A DNA stretch of 34,134 nucleotides, taken from NCBI GenBank assembly GCA_014763545.1, contig JACXVD010000030.1, forward strand, positions 1-34,134, written 5' to 3'. The stretch is from Sphingomonadales bacterium. GTDB taxonomy: Bacteria > Pseudomonadota > Alphaproteobacteria > Sphingomonadales > Sphingomonadaceae. Below the pieces are notes generated by a model. The model was not told the DNA's origin. It was given only the letters and a program-made list of their open reading frames with translations, and searched no databases. The position numbers and the translations under genes were made by a program. How positions within the stretch are numbered: the first letter of the stretch is position 1; every line of letters begins with the position of its first letter. This document shows positions 14,289-21,599 of the stretch, one piece after another.

Positions 14289-15509
14289 TCAGGCCGCCTG
14301 GCGCAGTTCCAGTTCCAGCCGGTCCCAGATTTCGACCAATGCCTCGGTCAGCTCGCGCATCATCGCTTCGGTATGGGCGGGGCCGGGGGTGAAGCGCAGC
14401 CGCTCCGTGCCGCGCGGCACGGTCGGGAAATTGATCGGCTGCACATAGACACCGTATTCGGCGAGCAGGATGTCGCTGATCTTCTTCGCGCGCACCGGAT
14501 CGCCCACCATGAGCGGGACGATATGGGTGGTGGAATCCATCACCGGCAGCCCCGCGTCGCGGAACATCTGCTTGAGCGTGGCGGCGGCGGCCTGCTGCCC
14601 GTCGCGTTCGACGCTGCTTTCCTTCAGGTGCCGCACGCTCGCCAATACGCCGGCGACCAGCACCGGGCTGAGCGAGGTGGTGAAGATGAATCCGGGGGCG
14701 TAGGAGCGGATGCAGTCGATGATCTTCTGATCCGCCGCGATATAGCCGCCCATCACGCCGAATGCCTTGCCCAGCGTGCCTTCGATAATGTCGATGCGGC
14801 CTGCCGCCTCGTCGCGTTCGGAAATGCCGCCGCCGCGCGCGCCATACATGCCGACCGCGTGAACCTCGTCGATATAGGTCAGCGCGTTGTATTTTTCGGC
14901 AAGGTCGCAGATCGCGTGGATCGGGGCGATGTCCGCATCCATCGAATAGACGCTTTCGAACGCGATCAGCTTGGGCGTCGCGATGTCTTCGGCGGCCAGC
15001 AGCTCTTCGAGATGGTCCACGTCATTGTGGCGGAACACGCGCTTCTCGGCGCCCGAATTGCGGATGCCGGCGATCATGCTGGCGTGGTTCAGCTCGTCGG
15101 AGAAGATCACGCAATTGGGCAGCAGCTTGGCCAGCGTCGACAGCGTGGCATCGTTGGAGACATAGCCGCTGGTGAACAGCAGCGCGCCTTCCTTGCCATG
15201 CAGGTCGGCCAGTTCGGCCTCGAGGTCGACGTGGTAATGCGTGTTGCCGCCGATATTGCGCGTGCCGCCCGAACCGGCGCCGACATCGTGCATCGCCTCT
15301 TCCATCGCGGCGATGACCTTGGGATGCTGGCCCATCGCGAGATAGTCGTTCGAACACCACACGGTGACCGGCTTCGGCCCGTTGTGCCCGGCAAAGCAGC
15401 GCGCGTTGGGGAACATGCCCTTGTTGCGCAGGATGTCGATGAAGACCCGGTAACGCCCTTCTGCATGGAGACGGTCGATCGCCTGGTCGAAAATCTGGTC
15501 GTAGTTCAC
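14289..15509 (-). CDS. hemA: 5-aminolevulinate synthase
   Basis: A 406-residue PLP enzyme that condenses glycine with succinyl-CoA, the first committed step of heme synthesis in alphaproteobacteria. The PLP lysine is Lys248 in EGTLGKAFG, the conserved cofactor segment is [12 protein letters not shown] (212-223), and [13 protein letters not shown] (51-63), [10 protein letters not shown] (79-88) and [11 protein letters not shown] (136-146) are family marks. The start is taken as GTG at 15509, giving VNYDQIF, which matches the usual N-terminus of alphaproteobacterial enzymes; a TTG four codons further upstream also keeps the frame. A palindrome resembling a Fur-type box lies about 85 bases upstream of the start, next to the end of murI. 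It may be transcribed from there rather than with murI. Confidence 0.96.
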   Translation of the reverse strand: MNYDQIFDQAIDRLHAEGRYRVFIDILRNKGMFPNARCFAGHNGPKPVTVWCSNDYLAMGQHPKVIAAMEEAMHDVGAGSGGTRNIGGNTHYHVDLEAELADLHGKEGALLFTSGYVSNDATLSTLAKLLPNCVIFSDELNHASMIAGIRNSGAEKRVFRHNDVDHLEELLAAEDIATPKLIAFESVYSMDADIAPIHAICDLAEKYNALTYIDEVHAVGMYGARGGGISERDEAAGRIDIIEGTLGKAFGVMGGYIAADQKIIDCIRSYAPGFIFTTSLSPVLVAGVLASVRHLKESSVERDGQQAAAATLKQMFRDAGLPVMDSTTHIVPLMVGDPVRAKKISDILLAEYGVYVQPINFPTVPRGTERLRFTPGPAHTEAMMRELTEALVEIWDRLELELRQAA

Positions 15510-15593
15510 ACGCCAACCCAAGGAGTCGCCGGACAGCCCGGCCGGAGAAGGCGCGGATTTACTTGGTTTGGCAGGGCTTTGCCACCGCGATCT

Positions 15594-15620
15594 TTGCGAA
15601 CGATTCGCAACATTCGCGAA
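15594..15620. promoter_or_regulatory. Palindrome cluster upstream of hemA, Fur-like
   Basis: TTGCGAA-CGA-TTCGCAA (15594-15610) is a perfect 7-3-7 inverted repeat, followed after CA by the self-complementary TTCGCGAA (15613-15620). It lies 85 to 111 bases upstream of hemA and 4 to 30 bases downstream of the murI stop codon. The layout is close to 7-1-7 iron-regulator boxes (TGCGAAtnATTCGCA type), so control of hemA by iron is plausible. It could also serve as part of the murI terminator. Confidence 0.4.
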
Positions 15621-15623
15621 ACA

Positions 15624-16421
15624 TTAGAATTCCCTGATTTGTGCGATCCCGTATTGTACCAAAGAAGGTCGCAATGCCTCCAGCGCGGCGATGTCGCCGG
15701 TGGTCACAGCCATGTCGGGCACGGCGCGGGCGAACTGCTGCCCCGCGGTGAGAGTCGCGATCCGCCGGGCGATGCCTGCCGCGCCGTCGACGAATTGCAC
15801 GCCGGGGCCGAACGCTTGCGTCAATTCTTCCAGCAGCAGCGGGAAATGGGTGCAGGCGAGCACCACCACGTCGATCCTCTCGCCGCCGGGCTGGGCGCGC
15901 AGCGCATCCACGGCGGCGCGAATGGCGCCCATGTCCACCCGCTCCCCGCGCAGCTTGGCCTCGCCCGCTTCGACCAGCGCCGGGGCCGCCTGGCGCAGCA
16001 GGATCTTGCCCTGTGCGAACTCCGCCTCGAGATTGTCGACATAGGCTTGCCGGATCGTCGCTTCGGTGCCGAGCAGCCCGATCACGCCAGTGCGCGTCAG
16101 CGCGGCCGCGGGCTTCACCGCGGGCACGGTGCCGACAATCGGGATCTCGAGCACTTCGCGCACCATGCCCAGCGCGATGGTGCTGGCGGTGTTGCAGGCG
16201 ATGCAGGCAAGGCGCGGGCGCCAGCGTTCGCTCATCCGGCCGAGCAATCCGGCGACGCGCGCGGCGATCTGCGCCTCGCTCTTGCTGCCATAGGGCAGTC
16301 CGGCGTGGTCGGCGGCATAGATGACCGGCGCATCGGGCAGCAGCTTGCGGACTTCGGCGAGCACCGAAAGCCCGCCGACACCGGAATCGAACATCAGGAT
16401 GGGGGCGGCGGGATCGGCCAT
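15624..16421 (-). CDS. murI: Glutamate racemase
   Basis: A 265-residue cofactor-independent racemase that makes D-glutamate for peptidoglycan. The N-terminal FDSGVGGLSVL (11-21) holds the catalytic-site Asp12 and Ser13, Cys76 in CIACNTAS is the first catalytic cysteine, and VVLACTHFPLL carries the second. Length and motif order are normal for the family. The ATG at 16421 fits directly before the first strand; the longer frame upstream belongs to antisense of the next gene. It lies between the EF-hand regulator gene and hemA on the same strand, with a short hairpin between it and the regulator. Confidence is high because both Cys motifs are intact. Confidence 0.96.
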   Translation of the reverse strand: MADPAAPILMFDSGVGGLSVLAEVRKLLPDAPVIYAADHAGLPYGSKSEAQIAARVAGLLGRMSERWRPRLACIACNTASTIALGMVREVLEIPIVGTVPAVKPAAALTRTGVIGLLGTEATIRQAYVDNLEAEFAQGKILLRQAAPALVEAGEAKLRGERVDMGAIRAAVDALRAQPGGERIDVVVLACTHFPLLLEELTQAFGPGVQFVDGAAGIARRIATLTAGQQFARAVPDMAVTTGDIAALEALRPSLVQYGIAQIREF

Positions 16422-16423
16422 TG

Positions 16424-16447
16424 CGGGCGGATGGCCAATCCCGCCCG
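16424..16447 (-). terminator. Hairpin between the LuxR/EF-hand gene and murI
   Basis: CGGGCGG (16424-16430) pairs with CCGCCCG (16441-16447) over a 10-base loop, starting 6 bases after the minus-strand stop at 16453 and 3 bases before the murI start. It may weaken read-through or cover the murI start region. Confidence 0.35.
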
Positions 16448-16452
16448 ATGGG

Positions 16453-17163
16453 TCAACCGGGGATCGCGCTATCGCCGCCCGCGCGCGGTTTGGCCCACGC
16501 GCGATATTCGGCGGGCGAGACCCTGCCGTCCCCGTCGGTGTCGGCTTCGGCGTAGAAGCGGGCGCGGTCGGGATAGGGCGATATGGCGACCGCATCGCCC
16601 GCCAGGCTGGTGGTGCCCTGCGCATCGGCCTTGTATTCCGCACTGCCGCTGACCCGCACGACCGAGGGAACTTCGCGCCCCTCGAGATAGCCCGAGCCGT
16701 CGGTGTCCATGGCCTCGAACGGCTGGGCGACAACGGTGACGATCTCGCCGGGGCGGGGCGGGACGGCAGCTTGCGGCATGTCCTGCGCAGTCTGGCTGGC
16801 AACGATGACAAGGGCGGCGACAATCAGGCTCACGGCAATTCCTCCTAGGATGAGCGATCTGGTGCGCCGCTGCTTGCCCGGAGGAGGATCGATCGCGAGG
16901 TCCGGCGTGTGGGGGGCGGTCGGGTCGTACCCCTCCGCCTCGGCCAGCAGCCGGGCCGCATCGCGCGAGCTGGTGACGCCGAGCTTGGTCCGCGCCATCT
17001 TCAGCCGCTTTTCCACCGCATGCGGCGAGATGCCGAGTTCCAGCGCGATTTCCTTGGCCGTGGCATGGCTCAGCCAGCGGCGCAGGCAATCCTTCTCGCG
17101 CTCGGTCAGTCGCGCGATCGCCGCAAGCGCGGCATTGTCCGCGTTCTCCATCGCCTGTTCCAT
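16453..17163 (-). CDS. Membrane-tethered LuxR-type HTH protein with two EF-hands
   Basis: A 236-residue protein with three parts. Residues 17-72 form a LuxR/sigma-region-4-type helix-turn-helix (LTEREKDCLRRWLSHATAKE, then IALELGISPHAVEKRLKMAR). Residues 103-122 are a single membrane helix, which leaves the HTH in the cytoplasm and the rest in the periplasm. Two EF-hand loops follow: D153-T-D-G-S-G-Y-L-E-G-R-E164 and D208-T-D-G-D-G-R-V-S-P-A-E219, each with acidic or oxygen ligands at positions 1, 3, 5 and 12. It could be a one-component regulator sensing periplasmic calcium, but this is inference from layout; DNA binding is not shown. The ATG at 17163 follows GGGGCAGGC. Similar fusions may occur in related sphingomonads. 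Confidence 0.75.
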   Translation of the reverse strand: MEQAMENADNAALAAIARLTEREKDCLRRWLSHATAKEIALELGISPHAVEKRLKMARTKLGVTSSRDAARLLAEAEGYDPTAPHTPDLAIDPPPGKQRRTRSLILGGIAVSLIVAALVIVASQTAQDMPQAAVPPRPGEIVTVVAQPFEAMDTDGSGYLEGREVPSVVRVSGSAEYKADAQGTTSLAGDAVAISPYPDRARFYAEADTDGDGRVSPAEYRAWAKPRAGGDSAIPG

Positions 17164-17316
17164 GCCTGCCCCATAGTCGAGCCCTGCCGCCAGCCCAAGT
17201 ATGGTCGGCTGGTACCTGCCCCTATTGTTGGTCCGCTGGGCAAATGGATCATTTTACCCCTGCCGCATTCGCCGACGAAGCCCTAAGGCTGGCGGGCAAG
17301 CGGAAGGGACTTTCGG

Positions 17317-17910
17317 ATGACAGACGGGCAGGGCATCGCGGCAGCGGCGCTATTTGGCTATTTCCTGGGGTCGATCCCCTTCGGGCTGCTGCTGACCCTC
17401 GCATCGGGCGCGGGCGATGTGCGCAAGATCGGTTCGGGCAGCATCGGGGCGACCAATGTGCTGCGCACCGGGCGCAAGGGGCTGGCGGCGGCGACGGTGC
17501 TGCTCGATGCGGGCAAGGGGATCGCTGCTGTGCTGCTGGCGCGGCATTTCCTGCCCGGCACCGAAGGGATTGCCGCCATTGCCGCCGTGGTCGGCCATTG
17601 CTTCCCCGTCTGGCTGAAGTTCAAGGGGGGCAAGGGCTTTGCCACCGCAGCCGGCGTATGCCTGGCGCTGGCGTGGCAGGTGATGCTGATCTGCGCAGCG
17701 ATCTGGGCGGCGACGGTGGCGATCAGCCGCATCTCGTCCGTATCGTCGCTGGTCACGGTCATCGCCGCCCCGGTGGTCGCATGGTTGCTGGGCTTGCCTC
17801 AGGTCGAATGGACGCTGGTCTGCGTGATGCTGGTCGTGATCGTGCAGCACCGCGCCAATATCGCCCGCTTGCTGCGCGGCGAGGAACCCCGGATCGGCAG
17901 CAAGAAATGA
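17317..17910 (+). CDS. plsY: Acyl-phosphate glycerol-3-phosphate acyltransferase
   Basis: A 197-residue polytopic membrane enzyme that transfers the acyl group of acyl-phosphate to glycerol-3-phosphate, the first step of phospholipid synthesis. Motif 1 is GSGSIGATNVLRTG (39-52), the second is the FPVWLKFKGGKGFATAAG segment (about 95-112), and hydrophobic helices flank them. The C-terminal stretch IVQHRANIARLLRGEEPRIG is the third conserved region. Length is normal for the family. The next gene, dprA, starts inside its stop codon (ATGA), an arrangement known in many alphaproteobacteria and suggesting translational coupling. The 153-base region upstream is shared with the divergent EF-hand regulator gene. 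Confidence 0.96.
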   Translation: MTDGQGIAAAALFGYFLGSIPFGLLLTLASGAGDVRKIGSGSIGATNVLRTGRKGLAAATVLLDAGKGIAAVLLARHFLPGTEGIAAIAAVVGHCFPVWLKFKGGKGFATAAGVCLALAWQVMLICAAIWAATVAISRISSVSSLVTVIAAPVVAWLLGLPQVEWTLVCVMLVVIVQHRANIARLLRGEEPRIGSKK

Positions 17911-18998
17911 GCCTGACGCGCGAGGAAGCCTTCGCGCGCATCCGCCTGCTGCGCAGCCCCAATATCGGGCCGGTCAGCTATGCCCATTTGCTGCGTCGCT
18001 TCGGCAGTGCGCAGGCAGCGATCGAGGGTTTGCCCGAACTCGGCGCACGCGGCGGGCGCGCCTATCGCGCGATCCGGCCCGAACTGATCGCGGAGGAAAT
18101 CTCGCAGGTGCGCCGCGCCGGGGCGCGCTATCTGTTCCACGATTCGCCGGACTATCCCGCGCTTCTCGCCCAGATCGAGGGCGCGCCGCCGATCCTGACT
18201 GTGCGCGGCGATGCATCGCTGGCAGCGCGGCCCTGCGTCGCCATGGTCGGCGCGCGCAATGCCTCTGCCGCAGCGGTGAAGCTGGCGCGCGAGTTCGCCG
18301 CCGGACTTGCCGAGGCGGGCTATAGCGTCGTCTCCGGCCTTGCGCGCGGGATCGACGGGGCAGCGCATGGCGGCGCGCTTCCGGCCACTATCGGGGTGAT
18401 CGCCAGCGGGATCGACATCGCCTATCCCCCGCAGCACGCGGACCTGCAGGAACAGATCGCCCAGCGCGGCCTGCTGATCGCCGAGCAGCCCCCCGGCACC
18501 GAACCGCGCGGCAGCCATTTCCCCAGCCGCAACCGCATCATCGCCGGGATGGCGGCGGGAACGCTGGTGGTCGAGGCTGCCCCCAAGAGCGGGTCGCTGA
18601 TCACCGCACGGCTGGCGGGCGAGGCGGGGCGCGAGGTGATGGCGATCCCCGGCAGCCCGCTCGATGCCCGCGCGCAAGGCTGCAACCAGCTGATCCGCGA
18701 AGGTGCGGTGCTGGTGCAATCGGTGGAGGATGTGGTCGAATTGCTCGGCAGTTTCGACGGCACGCCGCGCTCGACCTTGCGCGAACCACTCGGGCCGGGC
18801 TGGGATGCGGGCGAGGATCTGGCCGAGGCCGAGCCGGCCGATATCGCCAGCCGGTTGACCACGGCGCCCGTCGCCATCGACGAACTGATCCGCCAGTCCG
18901 GCGCGAGCGCGGCAAGCGTACAGCTCAGCCTGCTCGAACTGGAAATCGCCGGGCGGCTCGAACGCCATGCCGGGGGGCGCGTAAGCCTTGCCGGGTAA
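17907..18998 (+). CDS. dprA: DNA-processing protein DprA
   Basis: A 363-residue DprA/Smf protein, which loads RecA on incoming single-stranded DNA in natural transformation. An N-terminal SAM-like region (about 1-60) precedes a Rossmann domain with VAMVGARNAS, SGLARGIDGAAH, IASGIDIAYPPQH, FPSRNRIIAGM and KSGSLITARLAGEAGREVMAIPG, and a C-terminal winged helix (about 300-363, IDELIRQSGASAASVQLSLLELE). All three expected parts are present, so it is complete. The ATG at 17907 overlaps the plsY TGA. It does not show competence by itself, since the family is found in most bacteria. Confidence 0.95.
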   Translation: MSLTREEAFARIRLLRSPNIGPVSYAHLLRRFGSAQAAIEGLPELGARGGRAYRAIRPELIAEEISQVRRAGARYLFHDSPDYPALLAQIEGAPPILTVRGDASLAARPCVAMVGARNASAAAVKLAREFAAGLAEAGYSVVSGLARGIDGAAHGGALPATIGVIASGIDIAYPPQHADLQEQIAQRGLLIAEQPPGTEPRGSHFPSRNRIIAGMAAGTLVVEAAPKSGSLITARLAGEAGREVMAIPGSPLDARAQGCNQLIREGAVLVQSVEDVVELLGSFDGTPRSTLREPLGPGWDAGEDLAEAEPADIASRLTTAPVAIDELIRQSGASAASVQLSLLELEIAGRLERHAGGRVSLAG

Positions 18999-19142
18999 TA
19001 TCTCGCCGGGTGTGCGGCTGTTCCCGGTGCGGGCAGGTGTTCGTGCCCGCGGCATTCTTCGGCGGGCTTGACTTGCTGCTGGCTCCGCTCTTCCTTGGGG
19101 GCAGGCAGCGATTGTCGCGGCACCGGGGCCAAGGGGGCAGCA

Positions 19143-19856
19143 ATGCAGAAAGATGTCAGCTTTTCGAATATCATCGGCACGACCTTTTCGACGGTGAGCG
19201 ACGGGGCCATGGCGTGCCTCGTTTATATCGCGCTGCTGGGCGGGCTCGGCACAATCGGGGCGATCTTCGGCGTGGCAAGTACGCAGGAGCTGGGCGTGTC
19301 GACCGGGTTCATGGTCGATGGCTCGCGCGGCATCGGCACGGCGCTGTTCCAGCTTGTCACAGCGATCCTTTCGATCGTCGCCGGCTATTACCTGATCGCC
19401 AAGCTGCTCGAAACGCGGGGCCTGCTGCGCGACACGCAGACCCGGATATGGGCCTATATCGGCTTGTCGATCCTGATGGGCATCGGCGTGGTGTTCGGCC
19501 TGATCCTGCTGATCGTGCCGGGTATCATGCTGCTGGTCCGGTGGTCTGCCGCCACCGGCTACCTGATCGGCGCGCGCGAAGGGGTGATCGAATCGCTGTC
19601 TGCCAGCTGGGAAGCGACCAAAGGCCACAGCTGGCCGATTTTCGGGGCAGGGTTGGTGCTGGTCATCGCCTATGGCTTTGTCGCCGGCATGCTCGGGGTG
19701 ACGACCGGCTTGGCGACCGGATCGGAAGGGATCTTGATCGGGGCGGTCAGCGCCTTTGCCGATGCTGTTGGCAGCGTCTTGTCGGTCGCCTTCACCGTCG
19801 CGGTCTATGCGCTGGTCAGCAACGACCAGGATGTTGTGGGCGAGGTGTTCGCCTAA
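19143..19856 (+). CDS. Polytopic membrane protein, GPDPase_memb-like
   Basis: A 237-residue protein with about five hydrophobic segments (near 22-44, 66-86, 103-130, 165-187 and 200-224). The segment VRWSAATGYLIGAREGVIES, followed by LSASWEATKGHSWPIF, resembles the membrane domain of glycerophosphoryl-diester phosphodiesterase-type proteins (PF10110) and DUF975-like proteins, where an ALKRSWELTKG-like sequence sits between helices. No catalytic domain is attached. Function is unknown; a transport or membrane-shape role is only speculation. The ATG at 19143 follows AAGGGGGC. An in-frame upstream GTG-type extension would add basic, low-quality sequence and is rejected. The following gene encodes an exported protein, 100 bases on. 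Confidence 0.65.
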   Translation: MQKDVSFSNIIGTTFSTVSDGAMACLVYIALLGGLGTIGAIFGVASTQELGVSTGFMVDGSRGIGTALFQLVTAILSIVAGYYLIAKLLETRGLLRDTQTRIWAYIGLSILMGIGVVFGLILLIVPGIMLLVRWSAATGYLIGAREGVIESLSASWEATKGHSWPIFGAGLVLVIAYGFVAGMLGVTTGLATGSEGILIGAVSAFADAVGSVLSVAFTVAVYALVSNDQDVVGEVFA

Positions 19857-19858
19857 CG

Positions 19859-19868
19859 GCAATTGTCA
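19859..19868. promoter_or_regulatory. Partial operator-like word, GCAATTGTCA
   Basis: The last ten bases of the TGACAGCAATTGTCA word recur here, 89 to 98 bases before the start of the exported protein at 19957, and are followed six bases later by CTGACAG. The left arm TGACA is missing (AACG instead), so it is at best a weak or half site. Confidence 0.2.
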
Positions 19869-19956
19869 CCGCGCTGACAGGCTTCGTCGCGATCCGATGG
19901 GGCGGTGACCCGCTAATCTTCCGGCAGCGGATTTTCCGCCTGCTTGGGGGATTGCG

Positions 19957-20961
19957 ATGAAACGGATTGTCAGGATCGTGATGCTGGCGCTGGCCCTGTC
20001 GGGGCTTGGGTTCCAGCCGGTGGCGCTGTCAGCGAAGGAACAGCCGCCGGTCAAGGTGAAGGACAAGGGTGCGCTGCAGGGCGCGCAGCAGGTTGCCGTG
20101 GTGGCCTTCAACGTCGGCTTCATCTTCGAATCGGTCGATGCCACTGCCGCGACCGGCGGCCTCATGGGTGCCTTTGGCGGCACCACCAAGGCCAAGAGCG
20201 AGCTGGTCGGCGTGACGCCTGAAATGATGCAGGCGATTGCCGATGCCGCCTATGCCGATTTCGTCGCCCAGCTGGAGGCCCGCGGCTTTACCGTCGTCGA
20301 TCCCGCCACCGTCTTTTCCGATCCTGCCTTCGCCAAGGTGAAGGGGGCGGACAGCCCGGTCGAAATCAAGCTCGCGCTGGAAAAGAAGAGCAAGGGCAAG
20401 GCGGTGTTCTACAAACCCAGCCAGTTGCCGATCCAGGTGCTGCTGGCGGGCGATTTCCAGGGCAGCGGGATGAGCAGCATGGGGCTGAACATGACCGCGG
20501 GGCAGAACAGCTACCAGGTCGCCAGCTGGGCCAAATCGGCCAATGTCGCGGCAATCGACGCGACCTACCTGATCGACTTTTCCGACCAGAAGCGCCCCGG
20601 CGCCTTCAGCTTCGGCGGGCTCAAGGTTAATGCCAACCTTTCGGTCGTGCCGGGCTTCTCGCGGGTCACCGCAATCGGGCCGAACGGCAAGACCAACGAG
20701 CTGGTGCTGGGCCAGCCCTATTCGGTCGATGGGGATTTCATCGAAGTCGCCGACGCCAGCAGCAGCGGCGAGAAGACGACGCAGGCAGCGGCCAATGTCG
20801 CGGGCGGTGTGGCCGCAGTGTTCGGGCTGGGCGGATTGCGCTTCGGCAAGACGCGCAAGTTCGAATTCACTGCCAAGCCCGGCAATTACGAGGAAGGCGC
20901 AACCAAGGCCGCCAGCCTCGCCAACGAACAGGTCACCGCAGCTCTGGCTGGCCAGCGGTAA
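19957..20961 (+). CDS. Exported protein of unknown function
   Basis: A 334-residue protein that I do not recognise. It has a signal peptide (1-26, cleavage after ALSA), so it is exported. A first region (about 45-125) contains VAVVAFNVGFIFES and a YADFVAQLEARGFTVVDPAT helix-strand. A middle part is mostly beta (GVTPEMMQ, then LPIQVLLAGDFQGSGMSSMG and later FSFGGLKVNANLSVVPGFSRV), and the end has ANVAGGVAAVFGLGG, a glycine-rich stretch. The long beta sections suggest a periplasmic or outer-membrane-associated protein; this is a structural guess. The ATG at 19957 follows GGGGGAT. It is convergent with the next gene, with which it shares a hairpin. Confidence 0.7.
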   Translation: MKRIVRIVMLALALSGLGFQPVALSAKEQPPVKVKDKGALQGAQQVAVVAFNVGFIFESVDATAATGGLMGAFGGTTKAKSELVGVTPEMMQAIADAAYADFVAQLEARGFTVVDPATVFSDPAFAKVKGADSPVEIKLALEKKSKGKAVFYKPSQLPIQVLLAGDFQGSGMSSMGLNMTAGQNSYQVASWAKSANVAAIDATYLIDFSDQKRPGAFSFGGLKVNANLSVVPGFSRVTAIGPNGKTNELVLGQPYSVDGDFIEVADASSSGEKTTQAAANVAGGVAAVFGLGGLRFGKTRKFEFTAKPGNYEEGATKAASLANEQVTAALAGQR

Positions 20962-20973
20962 GGCCGACCGCTG

Positions 20974-21001
20974 CGCCCCGGCGGATCATTTCGCCGGGGC
21001 G
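20974..21001. terminator. Bidirectional terminator hairpin
   Basis: CGCCCCGGCG (20974-20983) pairs perfectly with CGCCGGGGCG (20992-21001) over an 8-base loop GATCATTT. It lies 13 bases after the plus-strand stop and spans the minus-strand stop at 20986-20988, so it could end both convergent transcripts. Confidence 0.7.
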
Positions 21002-21513
21002 ATATGGGTGGAATCGAGCACAGCTTCGGCCCACCCGACCAGCTCGGGTGTCCGCTTGCTGCGGAAAGCCGCCTGCTTGACGAGGATGAAGTCCCCGTCG
21101 CGCACCGCCAGCAGGTAGAAGCTCTCGGGCTTGCCTGTCTCGGGCAGCAGCGGGCAATCGACGTTTACCGTCGCGCCATCCAGCCCGTCGCGCTTGGCCG
21201 TCGCAATTTTGCTGATTTGCGCGCCGGGGCAGCTTTGCGGCAGCGGGGCCATCGAGAATTCGACGAATTGTGCCGGGGTGACCTGCCCGGGCAGGCGAAA
21301 GCTTTGCGTCGTCACCATGCGCGACCAGTCCTGCACCGTTTCGCCCTGCGCAATCTCCTCGCGGATCGACTGCGTATCGTTGGCCGCATCGTAAGCGACC
21401 ACGAAACCCGGCTGTGCAGGCGCGGCCAGTTCGCGCGACGGCCCCTCCGCCATCGCTGGGACCGGCAAAGATGCGAGCGCGAGTGCCGACAGGAATAATC
21501 TTGAACAGGTCAC
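20986..21513 (-). CDS. Exported protein of unknown function (GTG start)
   Basis: A 175-residue protein with a signal peptide (1-22, cleavage after AMA) and a compact mature domain: PGFVVAYDAANDTQSIREEI, then VTTQSFRLPG, VNVDCPLLPETGKPESFYLL and FILVKQAAFRSKRTPELVGWAEAVL. It reads like a small lipocalin- or chaperone-like periplasmic protein, but I do not recognise the family. The start is taken as GTG at 21513 because AAGGGGA lies 6 bases upstream and gives a proper signal peptide; the 29-codon extension to 21600 has no ribosome binding site and overlaps the topA start. It is divergent from topA. Confidence 0.72.
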   Translation of the reverse strand: MTCSRLFLSALALASLPVPAMAEGPSRELAAPAQPGFVVAYDAANDTQSIREEIAQGETVQDWSRMVTTQSFRLPGQVTPAQFVEFSMAPLPQSCPGAQISKIATAKRDGLDGATVNVDCPLLPETGKPESFYLLAVRDGDFILVKQAAFRSKRTPELVGWAEAVLDSTHIAPAK

Positions 21514-21554
21514 GCAGCTTCCCCTTGACGAGCCTTCGGTCGGCCCACCAACCT

Positions 21555-21580
21555 CGCGCGTACGTACACGTATACGCGTA
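21555..21580. other. Uninterrupted alternating pyrimidine-purine tract ahead of topA
   Basis: Every step from 21555 to 21580 alternates pyrimidine and purine (CG, TA and CA steps only), 26 bases without a break, with CGCGTA near its left end and TACGCG near its right. It ends 19 bases upstream of the topA ATG. Such tracts favour left-handed (Z) DNA under negative supercoiling. Confidence 0.85.
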
Positions 21581-21599
21581 AGGGGCAATTCCAACCGCA

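Noticed and set aside
14274-16652. 792-codon plus-strand frame over hemA and murI
   Set aside because: Antisense to two recognised enzymes; its sequence is rich in His, Arg, Gly and Ala, typical of the complement of GC-rich coding DNA.
17799-19862. 687-codon frame opposite dprA and the membrane protein gene
   Set aside because: Antisense shadow; composition is abnormal for a protein and no motif is visible.
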